Shown piece by piece: positions 42,513-52,740 of a stretch of 64,000 nucleotides of DNA (position 1 is its first letter; the number at the start of each line of letters is the position of its first letter). A model generated the notes under the pieces. It was not told where the DNA came from. It searched no databases and saw nothing but the letters and a program-made list of their open reading frames with translations. The DNA is from Macrostomum hystrix (lineage: Eukaryota; Platyhelminthes; Macrostomidae). A program made the position numbers and the translations under genes. The stretch covers positions 961,501-1,025,500 of the forward strand of contig CATNEN010000001.1 of the NCBI GenBank assembly GCA_950097015.1, in the 5' to 3' direction.

Positions 42513-43916
42513 TTAACTTGCGACATCGTCTTTAAGGTCGGCGGTCAGAACCAATTCTGCTGCGGCATCGGCATCTCCTTGCGGCACAGTCACATCAGAT
42601 AGCTGTTGAACCGAATCGTTGTTGACATCAGCAATGATGATCTCCATTGCGACATCAAACATATCATCGATGTGACTTGCTTCGGAATGGGCAGCGAAAT
42701 CCGATCCAGCAGCAGCAGCAACACAATCCGTATTGGTAGACAGAACTTGCATAGCGGCAGGTTGCATCAAGTCGAGCAGAATCTGCGCCATTTCAATGTC
42801 ATCACCGTGACCGGATGATGTACCAATACACACTGACTGCGTGCTGACATTGGATTCGATTGAAACATCGGTCACACTGTTTTGTGCACTGACACCAACT
42901 GTCGCTGTTGTTACTCTGGGCGCACAGACAGGAATAAAAACAGGTAGCGGCACCGGAACGAAATACGGCACGTCGACAGTTGGAATCGGCAACATAGGCA
43001 TCGCTGGTGATCCGATCGGCTCAATTTGCAAAATTGGCATTGATGGCGATGGTACTGGCGAGTGATCCGATTGGATTGTTTCTGCTGCTGCTTCAATCGC
43101 ATTGTGATTAAGCGGAGTAGATGTACAAATTGGATGCCGTACTGATCCAATTGACACGCTGTCCGCTTGGCTCACATGTTCAGCAGGCTCGTCAGTACTT
43201 GTTGCATAGATGATGCCTGATTCAGCTGCGCTATCTTCTATGATGATAGTTTCTGCTGGCTGCTCTGCTGCTGACTGCTCTGCTGATGGCTGCTCTGCTG
43301 CTGGCTGCTCTGCTGCTGGCTGCTCTGCTACTGGCTGCTCTGCTACTGGCTGCTCTGCTGCTAGCTGCTCTGCTACTGGCTGCTCTGCTACTGGCTGCTC
43401 TGCTGCTGGCAGTCGACGGGCAATGTAGCGCTCGTGCATATAGTCGACAATCTCGCCGACCACAGCTGGTAGTGGATCCAGTTGTTCAAGCTGGACCACT
43501 TCGCCCATTGCCGCTGCTCCCGCCACTGCCACTGGCTGAGCTGGTTGGCCACCGACGCGACGCTGCGGATTCCGCTTACATCTATATTGATAATGCAACA
43601 TGTTGGACGTTATTTTGTTGCAATGCGGACACGCTAGCACACGTCCACCGGCAGCGACATCTACACCAGCCCGCTGTAGTTGCAGCATCTTCCAGACGGC
43701 ACTTCCACGCTCCTTAACCGACGCGAATAGCGATGGCCTTTGACCAACAGGTAGGACTGTCCAATCAAACTCGGCATGGACAGCTTTATGCGCCTCTATA
43801 AAATGTCTTCGCATCATACTGGCGCTGATTTGCTGGCCGCAGAAATGGCAGAAGCGGAGTCCGTTATTGTTTTCCATTGCAGCTTGTATAGTAGATCGCT
43901 GGCTAGCTTGCTGCAT
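42513..43916 (-). CDS. Zinc-finger protein with AEQP repeat, copy D
   Basis: The minus-strand frame encodes 467 aa. A C2H2 finger (CHFCGQQISASMMRRHFIEA followed by H) lies near residue 23, and a second Cys/His cluster CPHCNKITSNMLHYQYRC near residue 100. A run of 5-residue repeats (AEQPV/AEQPA) follows, and the C-terminal half is rich in Ser, Asp and Thr. Finger spacing matches the N-terminus of the copy E recombinase (CIFC...H-FLRR-H and CPAC...HSC), so the two are homologous. In copy E the fingers are fused to the recombinase, whereas here they lie in a separate frame. A DNA-binding role is likely. Confidence 0.7.
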   Translation of the reverse strand: MQQASQRSTIQAAMENNNGLRFCHFCGQQISASMMRRHFIEAHKAVHAEFDWTVLPVGQRPSLFASVKERGSAVWKMLQLQRAGVDVAAGGRVLACPHCNKITSNMLHYQYRCKRNPQRRVGGQPAQPVAVAGAAAMGEVVQLEQLDPLPAVVGEIVDYMHERYIARRLPAAEQPVAEQPVAEQLAAEQPVAEQPVAEQPAAEQPAAEQPSAEQSAAEQPAETIIIEDSAAESGIIYATSTDEPAEHVSQADSVSIGSVRHPICTSTPLNHNAIEAAAETIQSDHSPVPSPSMPILQIEPIGSPAMPMLPIPTVDVPYFVPVPLPVFIPVCAPRVTTATVGVSAQNSVTDVSIESNVSTQSVCIGTSSGHGDDIEMAQILLDLMQPAAMQVLSTNTDCVAAAAGSDFAAHSEASHIDDMFDVAMEIIIADVNNDSVQQLSDVTVPQGDADAAAELVLTADLKDDVAS

Positions 43917-44073
43917 AATCGACAGAGTGATCGTTGTGGCTGACTTTTAATTATCGATTTGCGTGCGCGCGCGCATATATTTACCAAGCACTGCTCATAT
44001 CCTGTACAGAGCAGCAGTCAGACACATAGACATAGACAGACATCGTCAACTGGGTCTAAGCTATTTCCATATA
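43917..44073. promoter_or_regulatory. Upstream region of the zinc-finger gene
   Basis: It contains an alternating purine-pyrimidine run (TGCGTGCGCGCGCGCATA, about 43961-43978) able to form Z-DNA and loosely resembling the GC-rich palindrome cores of copy E. A remnant of the acidic-gene region (CATCGTCAACTGGGTCTAAG) follows at about 44041. Confidence 0.3.
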
Positions 44074-44290
44074 TCAGTATTTTCGCGAAAATACTGATAT
44101 GCTCTAAACAAAGGTAAGAGCAGTATTTTTGCAAAAGTTTTTGAAGTAGTGTGCATGGCTACATCTTATGGTATTTTCGCGAAAATACTGATATGCTATT
44201 AAACAAAGGTAGTTAGCGGTATTTTTGCAAAAGTTCTTGAAGTAGTGTGCATGGCTACATCTTATGGTATTTTCGCGAAAATACTGATAT
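44074..44290. repeat. Minisatellite with TTTTCGCGAAAA palindrome, array 2
   Basis: Two units; continuous with 45232-45760 once the LTR insertion is disregarded. Confidence 0.9.
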
Positions 44291-45231
44291 TGTTGTACCG
44301 GTCGTCCTGCTAACAATGCGGGATCCGGCGAACTCCAATATGAAGTCCAAGAATACTAGGTAGTGTAGTAGTAGGGCTGCCACCAGGGCGTCAGGACTTC
44401 TGCCTTCGGTGAGGTGAAGGATCCTTGGCCCGAAAGAGATAAAGTCACGAAGTCTCGAGAAGCACACAGTGCAGAGTTTCAGTTGCAATTACAGGCCGTC
44501 AGTGTCCTGCGTAGCTCGGATGGTGGGGTGGAAGGCTAAGTTAGTTTCGGGACTTAGCCAGAACTGAGCTTACGTGCAGTCACATGCAGAGACTGAAGTA
44601 GGAAACTTAGACACTCGATGGCACTGACAATAGAGACTGAAATAAGTCAGAGAAAACGTTAATGACAGAAAGTGGAAGGGTTGAGCCGGGAGAAAGGGAT
44701 GAGGACCAGAGGAGCGGGGAGCTTTCTTTTATAGGCAGGGGCCTCCCATAGGGTCAGTGCAGAGTTAGAAAACACGTGATTGAATCACGTGGTTTCTAAA
44801 AATAGCAACTGACGTCAGTGGCGCCAGAAACGTCACTCCTACGTAGGTTCCTGTCCCATAATCAAAGCCCCAAGTGCAGTAAACATGTTTACTTGCACTT
44901 TAAAAGACAAAGAGAGAGGCCAGTCGCATGAGGAGAATCACGCGCTGACTGAGTGCAGACAACCACACACAAAGAAAAGGACAAGGGACAAAAAAGCCAG
45001 CGCGGGACAAAGAGGTGATGACTCATCCCTGGGGGGAAGAGACAGCACACTCAAAGTACAGGCGCGGCCGGGGAAGGGAGGGGCAGAGAGGGACAGACCA
45101 GACAACGCCAGAGAGGGCGGGCCGGGCAGCCACTCAATGCTAGCAAAAAGAGGGCACCTAAGCTACCTTGCAGGTGGGGCTACTGACAGCTAGTGAGACA
45201 CCAATAGGCCCCTAAGCAGTGGCTCACTACA
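44291..45231. mobile_element. Solo LTR (941 bp) inside the minisatellite
   Basis: It begins TGTTGTACCGG and ends CTCACTACA, so it has TG...CA termini. The flanking ATAT (44287-44290 and 45232-45235) is a 4-bp target duplication. The uninterrupted repeat unit reads ACTGATATGCTATTAAAC, which confirms the empty site. A TATA-like TTTTATAGGC lies near 44729. There is no coding sequence, as expected for recombination between two LTRs. The parental superfamily is unknown; 4-bp duplications fit gypsy-like elements. Confidence 0.85.
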
Positions 45232-45900
45232 ATATGCTATTAAACAAAGGTAGTTGGCGGTATTTTTGCTAAAGTTATTGAAGTAGTGTGCGTGGCTACA
45301 TCTTATGGTATTTTCGCGAAAATACTGCTATGCTATTAATCAAAGGTAGTTGGCGGTATTTTGCAAAAGTTCTTAAAGTACTGTGCATGGCTACATCTTA
45401 TGGTATTTTCGCGAATGCAGATACGTATTCTCAGACAAAGTGACTTGTACTTTTTTACCATCGACAAATTTAGTATATTTCTGCTAATTGCCAAGAGTCA
45501 TGTATGTATTTTTTTCGCGAAAAGACTATAACGTTACTATGATGAATATATTTTTGCAAAAATGCTATGTTCTCAAAACGAAGGTAAGAGCAGTATTTTT
45601 GCAAAACGTCTTAAAGTGTGCACATGGATACATCTTATGGTATTTTCGCGAAAATACTGCTATGCTATTAAACAAAGGTAGTTGGCGGTATTTTTGCAAA
45701 AGTTCTTAAAGTAGTGTGCATGACTAGATATTATGGTATTTTCGCGAATGCAGATACGTATTCTCAGACAAAGTGACTTGTACTTTTTTACCATCGACAA
45801 ATTTAGTATATTTCTGCTAATTGTCAATAATCACGAATGATTTTTTTCGTGAAAATACAATATATACTGTGTATCTGCGGCTTTTAAGAAAACGAGAATA
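45232..45900. repeat. Minisatellite with TTTTCGCGAAAA palindrome, array 3
   Basis: About five units of GGTAGTTGGCGGTATTTTTG and GGTATTTTCGCGAAAATACT. Some end instead with the longer GAATGCAGATACGTATTCTC variant, also seen near 30885. Confidence 0.9.
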
Positions 45901-46167
45901 GTTTAATCTTAGTTTAATCAGATGATAATCAAATGATTTCATTTGTAAATTAATTTATTTACTAACGAAATAATCACAGTGTTGACAATCATTAGCATCT
46001 TAACAATATAAAAGAGAGCAACAAACAGAACATATGAGATTCTCGGTTGTAAAGGGACGGGTATTAGTGGGGGTATCACAATTGACACAATTGATAATAG
46101 TTTGGCAAATCAGACAATCAGCACATAAAAAGTCAGGTGACACGACTGGGACAATCTGAGCATTCAG

Positions 46168-48022
46168 ATGTCCAGTCTAGTTCTCGAACTGATCAGGCGC
46201 CCAGATCGCGTCCTGTATGCCGTTCGTCGAACCATGAGTAGCTCAGAATCCGAGCTGGTCTCATTGTCATTGCTGACGTGCTGTTGTTCACCATCATCAC
46301 CTTCTTCGTCGATATCGTCGCGAACGTTGCCTTGTCCAGCCGATGCTCCAAACATCGGCGGTTGACTAAGACTGCGTCGTCTAGACGATGTAGACGAAAT
46401 AGGCGATGGTGTTGCTGAATCGATGGCCGGCTTTGTCGACTCGGTGTTGTCCGTTGTTGAACATCTAGGACTAACCGTAGCGGGTCGCATTGTCGACATT
46501 CGAGGTCGCTTCTTGTCAGACATGGCCTGACATGGATGTTGCACTCGGCGAAGTATGGCAATAGAAAGTTGTCTATCCATTGCAGTAGACATTCGCCGAC
46601 TTTGCGTGGCGCAGTCCAGCTTGCACCTTTACCACGACCGCCCTTTTTGTGTGCCACTTCGGTAGGCGGCAGGACTGTGACAATGGTGGAGGACGTTGAT
46701 ACGCCGCTATTGAGTGCAGCATCCAAATAGCAACGCCGAATCGCGACCCATGGACGTAGTCGGTTGGCATGTACAATTGCTGCACAGAAGAAGGCCAGTT
46801 CACGAGTGATCGGCATAATAAATGTATTCCATTTGCCGACGACGTTGGCCATTCGACGTGCACATTGTCCAATGCGACCCCAGTAGCCCTTCACGGGTAG
46901 ATGAGACCACGAATGTTTGGCGACCATATCAATCAGGCAGTCTAGCCGGCCGTGAATGATGCGCCATTCGTCAGCGGTCAGGAACTTATCCGTGTAGGAC
47001 AGCTGGCGTTCGTCATCGCGCAGGTGATAAATATTCTCTTGCCGCTGACGAATCAATCCAATGCAAGCCTGTACATGTTAAAGGGTTATGAAAGAGAAAG
47101 TACATGCAGTAGCTTCTACAATTGTTCATAATATATCAACTAACATAGTATACAATATGCGACACAACAACACTGCTCACCATGATTGATTCGATGCGGC
47201 TAGTTAACAGACCAGATACTGCAGTCTGATGATAGAGAATACCATCTTTGCGCGGGTCAGGACAGGCAGGCAATTCTGACGCGGCCTTGACAATGTCGGC
47301 ATGCACGTTGGCAAACAATCCATCTGGTGGCGAGGTCAATTGGAACGCGTTCATAACACTAGGAGCACCGAAGTCGTTGTTGGCTGCTAGAAACTTCTTC
47401 GCACCGCTCAATATGTTATGAAGCTCGTTCATTCGTTGTCCAACAGTCGATTGTTTCCAGATATGGCGCTTCACCATCTCGTCCAAATCGAATTGGATGC
47501 GCGCTGGATTGATGAACCACATCTCGACTGTGACATTGATTGCGTGTAGGAGACGACTAGTTGTAGCATGATAGTTTCGCTGGATTGCTTTCCTACGGCT
47601 AACATGCGATGCGTTCTCTTCTACACAGCAATGACCCTTGAACCAGATGTCGCCGACATTGTCTAGTTGCTTGTACATGTGTTCAGATGCAACGTGGTAG
47701 TCTGGGCCGTCGAAAACAACAAGCCGAGACTTCTTGTGCCTCCGTTGCAATACAAGCTCCTCTTTGGCCGATCGCTCGTCGTCACTGACAGAATCATCAG
47801 TATTTTCCACGTCAGATTTAGAGGTCTGAGTCTCTGCTTGTCGCTGACTGACAGCATTGGTGACTCCGACCGGAACATAGTCTGACGTATAATGGAGGAT
47901 TGCTTCTGTCAGATTGACCAGATTCTGCAAGCTAGTACACATGCGCGGATGCTCAGCGTTGTGGGCTTTCTGCAGAATCTCGTTGAGGCCGGCCGCATTC
48001 AGACGCAGTCCATTGATAAATT
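46168..48022 (-). pseudogene. Tyrosine-recombinase-like protein, copy D (catalytic end lost)
   Basis: The minus-strand exon 48022-47181 (acceptor CAAACAG, donor ATG/GTGAGC) joins an exon from 47068 (acceptor GTACAG). Exon 2 aligns with copy E: RDDERQLSYTDKFLTADEWR, KHSWSHLPVKGYWGRI, RLRPWVAIRRCYLDAAL, LPPTEVAHKKGGRGKGASW. After LLPYFAECN the homology ends. The H-x-x-R and Tyr boxes present in copy E are missing, and a Ser/Thr-rich tail continues in another frame (46592-46168). The intron position matches copy E. The recombinase is probably inactive here. A 5' exon upstream of 48022 is expected but not identified. Confidence 0.65.
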
Positions 48023-48030
48023 CTGTTTGA

Positions 48031-48186
48031 CATGAATGTTATAAATATTTGTTGATTATTTTACTATATTTCTTTATATGTAAATTTAAAAATATAAAGG
48101 CATGTACAACATATTTTCCTCGCTCGCACTCAGTCTCTCTATTGAAATTGCAATAGTGGCAATTCAGCCCGGCTGTGTAGTCTATG
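48031..48186. other. Short spacer
   Basis: AT-rich; nothing recognised. Confidence 0.3.
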
Positions 48187-48515
48187 GTTTTTTATGTAGC
48201 GATTCTTATGCAGCAAAAGAGCCCGGCCGAGTCCCCTATGCTTTCTTATGCAGCAAAAGAGCCCGGCCGAGTCCCCTATGCTTTCTTATGCAGCAAAAGA
48301 GCCCGGCCGAGTCCCCTATATGCTTTCTTATGCAGCAAAAGAGCCCGACTCAATCCTTAATGCTTTCTTATGCAGCAAAAGAGCCCGACTCAATCCTTAA
48401 TGCTTTCTTATGCAGCAAAAGAGCCCGACTCAATCCTTAATGCTTTCTTATGCAGCAAAAGAGCCCGACTCAATCCTTAATGCTTTCTTATGCAGCAAAA
48501 GAGCCCGCGACCCGC
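48187..48515. repeat. Tandem repeat, 40-bp unit
   Basis: Eight units contain TTATGCAGCAAAAGAGCCCG followed by either GCCGAGTCCCCTATGC or ACTCAATCCTTAATGC. Two sub-families sit in blocks. Confidence 0.9.
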
Positions 48516-48883
48516 TTTGCTATAATTCTAAATTGATGACTACTGATAGAAATTGTTGCCGTGTTAGGTGCGAGATCGGTTGGCTGATTGAATACATATA
48601 CCAGTCATGATAATTTTGTTTCAAATGGCGCAGTTGTGACAGCAGCGGAATGCAGTTCGAACATTCTATGAAATGAGTTTCTTGCAGGGTATTATCTTAC
48701 GTTACATGATGACTGCAGCCCCATGCCACTGCCCGCACCTGAGTTAGGGACCCATTTCGCACTGTGATGATCGATCGAAATTTTTCCAATATACTGTGGG
48801 ATATATAGTGACTATAGCGGTATTAGCTAGTGTTAGACGCGTTGCTGCTGCACTCACGACATTGTTGGGTGCGTAGAACCACG
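48516..48883. other. Spacer and leader of copy E
   Basis: No gene is supported. The leader of the 48884 gene includes TGGGATATATAGTGACTATAG (about 48787), possibly a TATA region. Confidence 0.3.
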
Positions 48884-49303
48884 ATGAATGCTCATCCTGT
48901 GGCGCTGTTCGGCTCGCCGGCCATCGTGGCACTCCTGGCCAGATGCGACATCGCCTGCCTGGCCCCGTTCCTGGCGCACCGAGGACGACTGGAGCAGCTG
49001 ACCTGCCTGCAGCGCCACTGCCCGAATGCTGAGCTGAATGCCACCCAGCTACACACCTTGCTGAAGAGCCTCCTGGACTGGCTGCTACAACACCAGACAG
49101 CTGCGGGCTACGAGACTATCCTGGAGGTGACCTGCCTAACAGAGAACGAGGCTTTCGACTTGGCCGAGCTGCTAGGCCTGCTGGAGGACACCTGTTCGGA
49201 GCTGCAGCACATTCTACACGGGCTGGACTACTGGCGCGGCGTGCAGCAAAGGGCAAGACTGCGAGAGTTGTTCCGGAGTCGCGAATATCGAATGGAGCAG
49301 TAG
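48884..49303 (+). CDS. Leucine-rich small protein, copy E
   Basis: The ATG at 48884 gives 139 aa (MNAHPVALFGSPAIVALLAR...). It aligns along its length with the copy B and C proteins: FLAHRGRLEQLTCLQRHCPN against FIAHRGCFEQLPSLQRGVPN, AFDLAELLGLLEDTCSELQH against AQDIIEVLELLEEAQAELQL, and the tail YWRGVQQRARLREL...MEQ. Conservation despite very different base composition shows real coding constraint. It is predicted to be all-helical and lacks Cys/His clusters or a signal peptide. It precedes the helicase on the same strand. Function is unknown. Confidence 0.72.
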   Translation: MNAHPVALFGSPAIVALLARCDIACLAPFLAHRGRLEQLTCLQRHCPNAELNATQLHTLLKSLLDWLLQHQTAAGYETILEVTCLTENEAFDLAELLGLLEDTCSELQHILHGLDYWRGVQQRARLRELFRSREYRMEQ

Positions 49304-49457
49304 CAGCAGCAAAAAGACTTAGCTACTAGACAGTTAAAATAACTTATCCCTGTTTGTGAACCCAAACCAAGTCTGCACCAATAAAAGAACTAAGGTGGCA
49401 GATCCAACTCGATACCGGTAAGTTTATTTTGGATAACCTAAAAATAGACCGTATAAG

Positions 49458-49595
49458 AGTACAGTTCGTGGTGCGCGCACAATCCCTAAGAAATATATAT
49501 ACAAGACGATTCGATTAGAGCTGCTTATCTACCTAAGAATAGCAGGCAAGTCCTTATATATTTTTAAGTAATGTGCGCGCACTATGAACTGTACT
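49458..49595. repeat. Long imperfect hairpin 1, copy E
   Basis: Left arm AGTACAGTTCGTGGTGCGCG (start 49458) pairs with the complement of the right arm ending CTATGAACTGTACT (49595). Both arms carry GTGCGCGCAC and an AATATATA stretch. It lies between the small gene and the helicase. Confidence 0.85.
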
Positions 49596-49690
49596 TCTAG
49601 CTAAAAGTACACAATCAACTTAACCGGGATCCGAATTAACCTAATTAAGCACCTATTAATAGAATCTGAGTCGATCAGTTTAAAACTATA

Positions 49691-49728
49691 AGATCAATAT
49701 GCGCGCACATGTGCGCGCATATTGATCT
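49691..49728. repeat. Perfect 38-bp palindrome 1
   Basis: The left arm AGATCAATATGCGCGCACA (49691-49709) is exactly complementary to 49710-49728, with no loop. The core GCGCGCACATGTGCGCGC is shared with palindrome 2. It sits about 220 bp before the helicase start. Confidence 0.95.
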
Positions 49729-49947
49729 ACTAGAAGTAGTAGTAACACTGGTACTATCTGCTGCTCATCCTAAATAGCCTGCTCCTCCTCCTTGGGACGT
49801 ACTTGGGACTCTATTATTAATAGCGAATCCCACCCTGTTGCACCCAGTTGAAGTTGAGTACCTGGGACTGCGTTGGCTTTCTGCAGCCTGCTCATTTTCA
49901 TACATCCAAATTTGAACGCGCCTATAATTAACCTGCGGAAGCACAGA

Positions 49948-52740
49948 ATGTCGTTCAACTTTTCAACCGGCTGCGACAGCGACGATGAGCGAATTGCGGC
50001 CGCGCTGGACGAGTTTGAGAGAGTTGCCCAAGATAGTAACTCCGCCGGGCCGGTAGCGTCATCAACTCGCCAGCCACCATCACAGCGAAAAAGAAAGAGC
50101 GCTCCCTCTCAACGTCGGATTGTCAATGCAGCAGCCGCAGAATCTACGCCAGGCCCAAAGCGTATATATACTTTCACCCCAGTGCAGACAGCAGCGGTGG
50201 CTAACATCAGCAGCGACGCCGACGACTTCAGCCTGCTGCCATTGAGCGGTGTCATGCGCCTAAACACTGGAGAGCAGCAGCCTGCCAGTGACCAGATGTC
50301 CACAGGCAATCAGCAGCCACCGCCTGCCAGTATATCGGCCGTCTACGCGCCCATCTCCCACGCGATGGCAGCCTCAGCCTCGACTGCGCCAAAAGGGAGC
50401 ATGCTGGCTTGGCTCGGAGATCAGCACCGGAGTGCCAAGAAGGCCACCAGCAGATGGTCATCGCCGGCAGCGATCAGGCACGTCAGGCGACATGCTCCTG
50501 CCAACTGCGGCGATGGCGACGGGGCGGCGTCTGATGCGCCCGACATGTCCACGGCAGCCCTACAGCCTCGCAGCCCCGTCGTCATCGAGATTGAGGACGT
50601 CGACGACGAGCGCGCCGATAACGGCAGGCCGACAGCGGCAACTCGCACAAAGGCGGAGCCATCGGAGCCTAACGAGCAGGAGGCGGCGATGGATAGCGAC
50701 GACCGCGATGCTCTGCAGGCACTGCTGGACTACGAGGCGTCCACCGTTGCGCTGTCAGTCGCTGCAGATCCCCCACCGTCGGGCGCTGATGCGGAAATGG
50801 AGGAGGCCGCCAGCACGGTGCCGAAACCGCCTCAAGTCGCGGCCGACCAACAACAGCAGCCAGGGAGGCGGAGATTCCGTTTCCAGCGGCTCGAAACGAC
50901 TGCTCCCGCTGTTGCTGCTGCTGCCGACTGCTCCATTGTGGGCGCCATGGTGCCAGACTCGCAGCCCGATGGCCGACGATTAGCAGTCGCCAAGACCACA
51001 CCGTCTCAGCGTCCGGAAGATGAGACGACGGCCTACGTGGTGTCGCCTGGCACAGCGGCATTCGCAGCAGCCGTGGTGGCCGCTATGAATGAGGCCAGCC
51101 AGTCCGTCCCTGTCGGCGAGGAGTGGTGGCGCATATTAACACCACAGCCGCTGCAGCAACAAGAGCAGGTGCAGCTCGAGCGTCCTCCCTCGCTGGTGCC
51201 CTTCAGCTACAGTCCGCCGGCGTCTGCGGCACAGCTTATTCACTTCCTCCAGCAACAGCAGGGGGACAGCGAGGCGAGCGGGAGCGGGGTCGGCGGCGCC
51301 AGAGGACAACGAGGCGGCCGAGGGGTGCGACGGCTGGGCCAAAATCCGCTGCTTAATGCGGCAGCAGCACAGCAGCAGTTCACTGTGACGCGCTCAGTCA
51401 GCCGGCCGCTCGCAATGACCGGTGCTGCTCCTGCGGAGCGACTGCCCGAGGACAGCGGCATTCTGACCGGGCGCCGCTATTTGCACGTCTTCCACATCGA
51501 CAAGGTGCGCTTCGTCGGTGAGTCACTTGCTTTGTTCATAAGCTCTGAATCATATAACCAGCTGCTGGCATCCACTGTTTCCATGCTGCCTACATAAACA
51601 GGTCGTGCCAAAGTATATCTGGGCGAGGCTCTGGAGGCACACTGTGTCGAGCTCGTCCTGGCGTCCAGCCCGGGCCTCTGCGTCGGCATGGATGAGTTCT
51701 GCGACCGGCGGCTAGTCGCTGACCCGCTCTCCGTCGACGAGATGGAGCAACAGCAGCAGCAGCAGCAGCACAGCGAGTATCGGCCACACCGCACTCTGTC
51801 CGGCTTCGTGCGCCTGGAGACCAACGCGGCCGGCTGGCATTTGTACGAGCTGCTGTTCAGCCTGCTGCCTAGCCGAGACGAGGGACGCTGCTTTGTGGTG
51901 CCCGACCGGACCACCCTGACGCTGTGCGGCGTCCGCTCGCCAGACAGTGTGCTGCGGAGCCTGACGCAGCACGACGGCTACCCGCTGCTGATCGGGATCG
52001 GCGCCACGCAGTGCAGCATGCTGGTGCAAGCGACTCGGTGGGCGCTGTCCTACCCGCTGACTGCCAACCTGCCCGACCAGACTGACGGCTTCTTGTTGGC
52101 CCACCAGCAGATGCGCGCCACGTTGCTGGGGGTCTTTAGAGACGTGCAGCGCCAGCGCCGGATTCGCAGGGAGCAGCTCGCCGGCTGTTCCGCATGTTCC
52201 ACCGAGGCTGCCGACATTAGGAACCTGTGCCCGCTCCGAGAGGCCGTCTGCACAGCCCTTCGCCACCAGTCGGGCGTTGTGTACCTTTACGGGCCGTCGG
52301 GAGTCGGCAAGACCACCGCCGTCGAGCGCCACCTGGGCCAGGAGCGCGTCTTCTGTCCGGACATCAAGCGCTTCGGTGGCAATGACTTCATGTTCGACGG
52401 CCTGGACACCGCGCGCCACTCCGTCATCTTTCTGGACGAGGTGCGGCCGCACATGTTCGAGGGCGGCGACCTGGAGACCACGCTGTTGCGCCTGCTGAAC
52501 GGCAACAGCTTCCTGGTCAATGCGAAGCACCAGGCGCACGTCTACCTGGACTGGGGCCAACGGCTGGTGATCATGGCCGGCCACGCCTCACCTGACGACT
52601 ACCCGGCTGACGTGCAGCGGCGCCTGCGCAACGAGGGCAACACGTGCGTCGAGGTCGACCACGACATCGAGGCCTGCCAGGGGGGGTGCCGCCAGCAGCC
52701 AATGTTCGGAGCCGCCGCCGCCAACGCCCAGGTTGAATGA
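49948..52740 (+). CDS. SF3-type helicase, two exons, copy E (902 aa)
   Basis: The start at 49948 (MSFNFSTGCDSDDERIAAAL) precedes a long acidic and Gln/Ala-rich N-terminal half. Exon 1 ends at 51517 and exon 2 begins at 51602 (GT-AG, phase 1). The middle domain opens RRYLHVFHIDKVRFV and contains PHRTLSGFVRLE (about residues 585-596). The C-terminal ATPase has Walker A GPSGVGKT (about 754-761), Walker B SVIFLDEVRP (about 797-806), LLRLLNGNSFLVNAK, LVIMAGHASP and an Arg pair near 863. This order resembles superfamily 3 helicases such as Rep proteins of small DNA viruses, but motif C has His instead of Asn. Probably a hexameric replication helicase; whether the middle domain is a decayed Rep nuclease is unresolved. 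No lesion is visible. Confidence 0.75.

Larger units (their letters stand above)
40670..48030. mobile_element. Copy D of the element family (recombinase half)
   Basis: Copy D joins the basic gene (plus), a structured non-coding block with a long hairpin, a zinc-finger gene (minus) and the tyrosine-recombinase-like gene (minus). A CGCGAAAA minisatellite and a solo LTR lie between the last two. It shows that the recombinase belongs with the AT-rich copies: positions 41220-42360 are duplicated at 62880-64000 next to the basic gene of copy F. Confidence 0.65.

Noticed and set aside
43286-43717. 143-codon Leu/Ala repeat frame opposite the zinc-finger gene
   Set aside because: Antisense of the AEQP repeat; the minus-strand frame has zinc fingers conserved with copy E.
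51712-52584. 290-codon minus-strand frame inside the copy E helicase
   Set aside because: Antisense shadow of a GC-rich coding exon; no domain.
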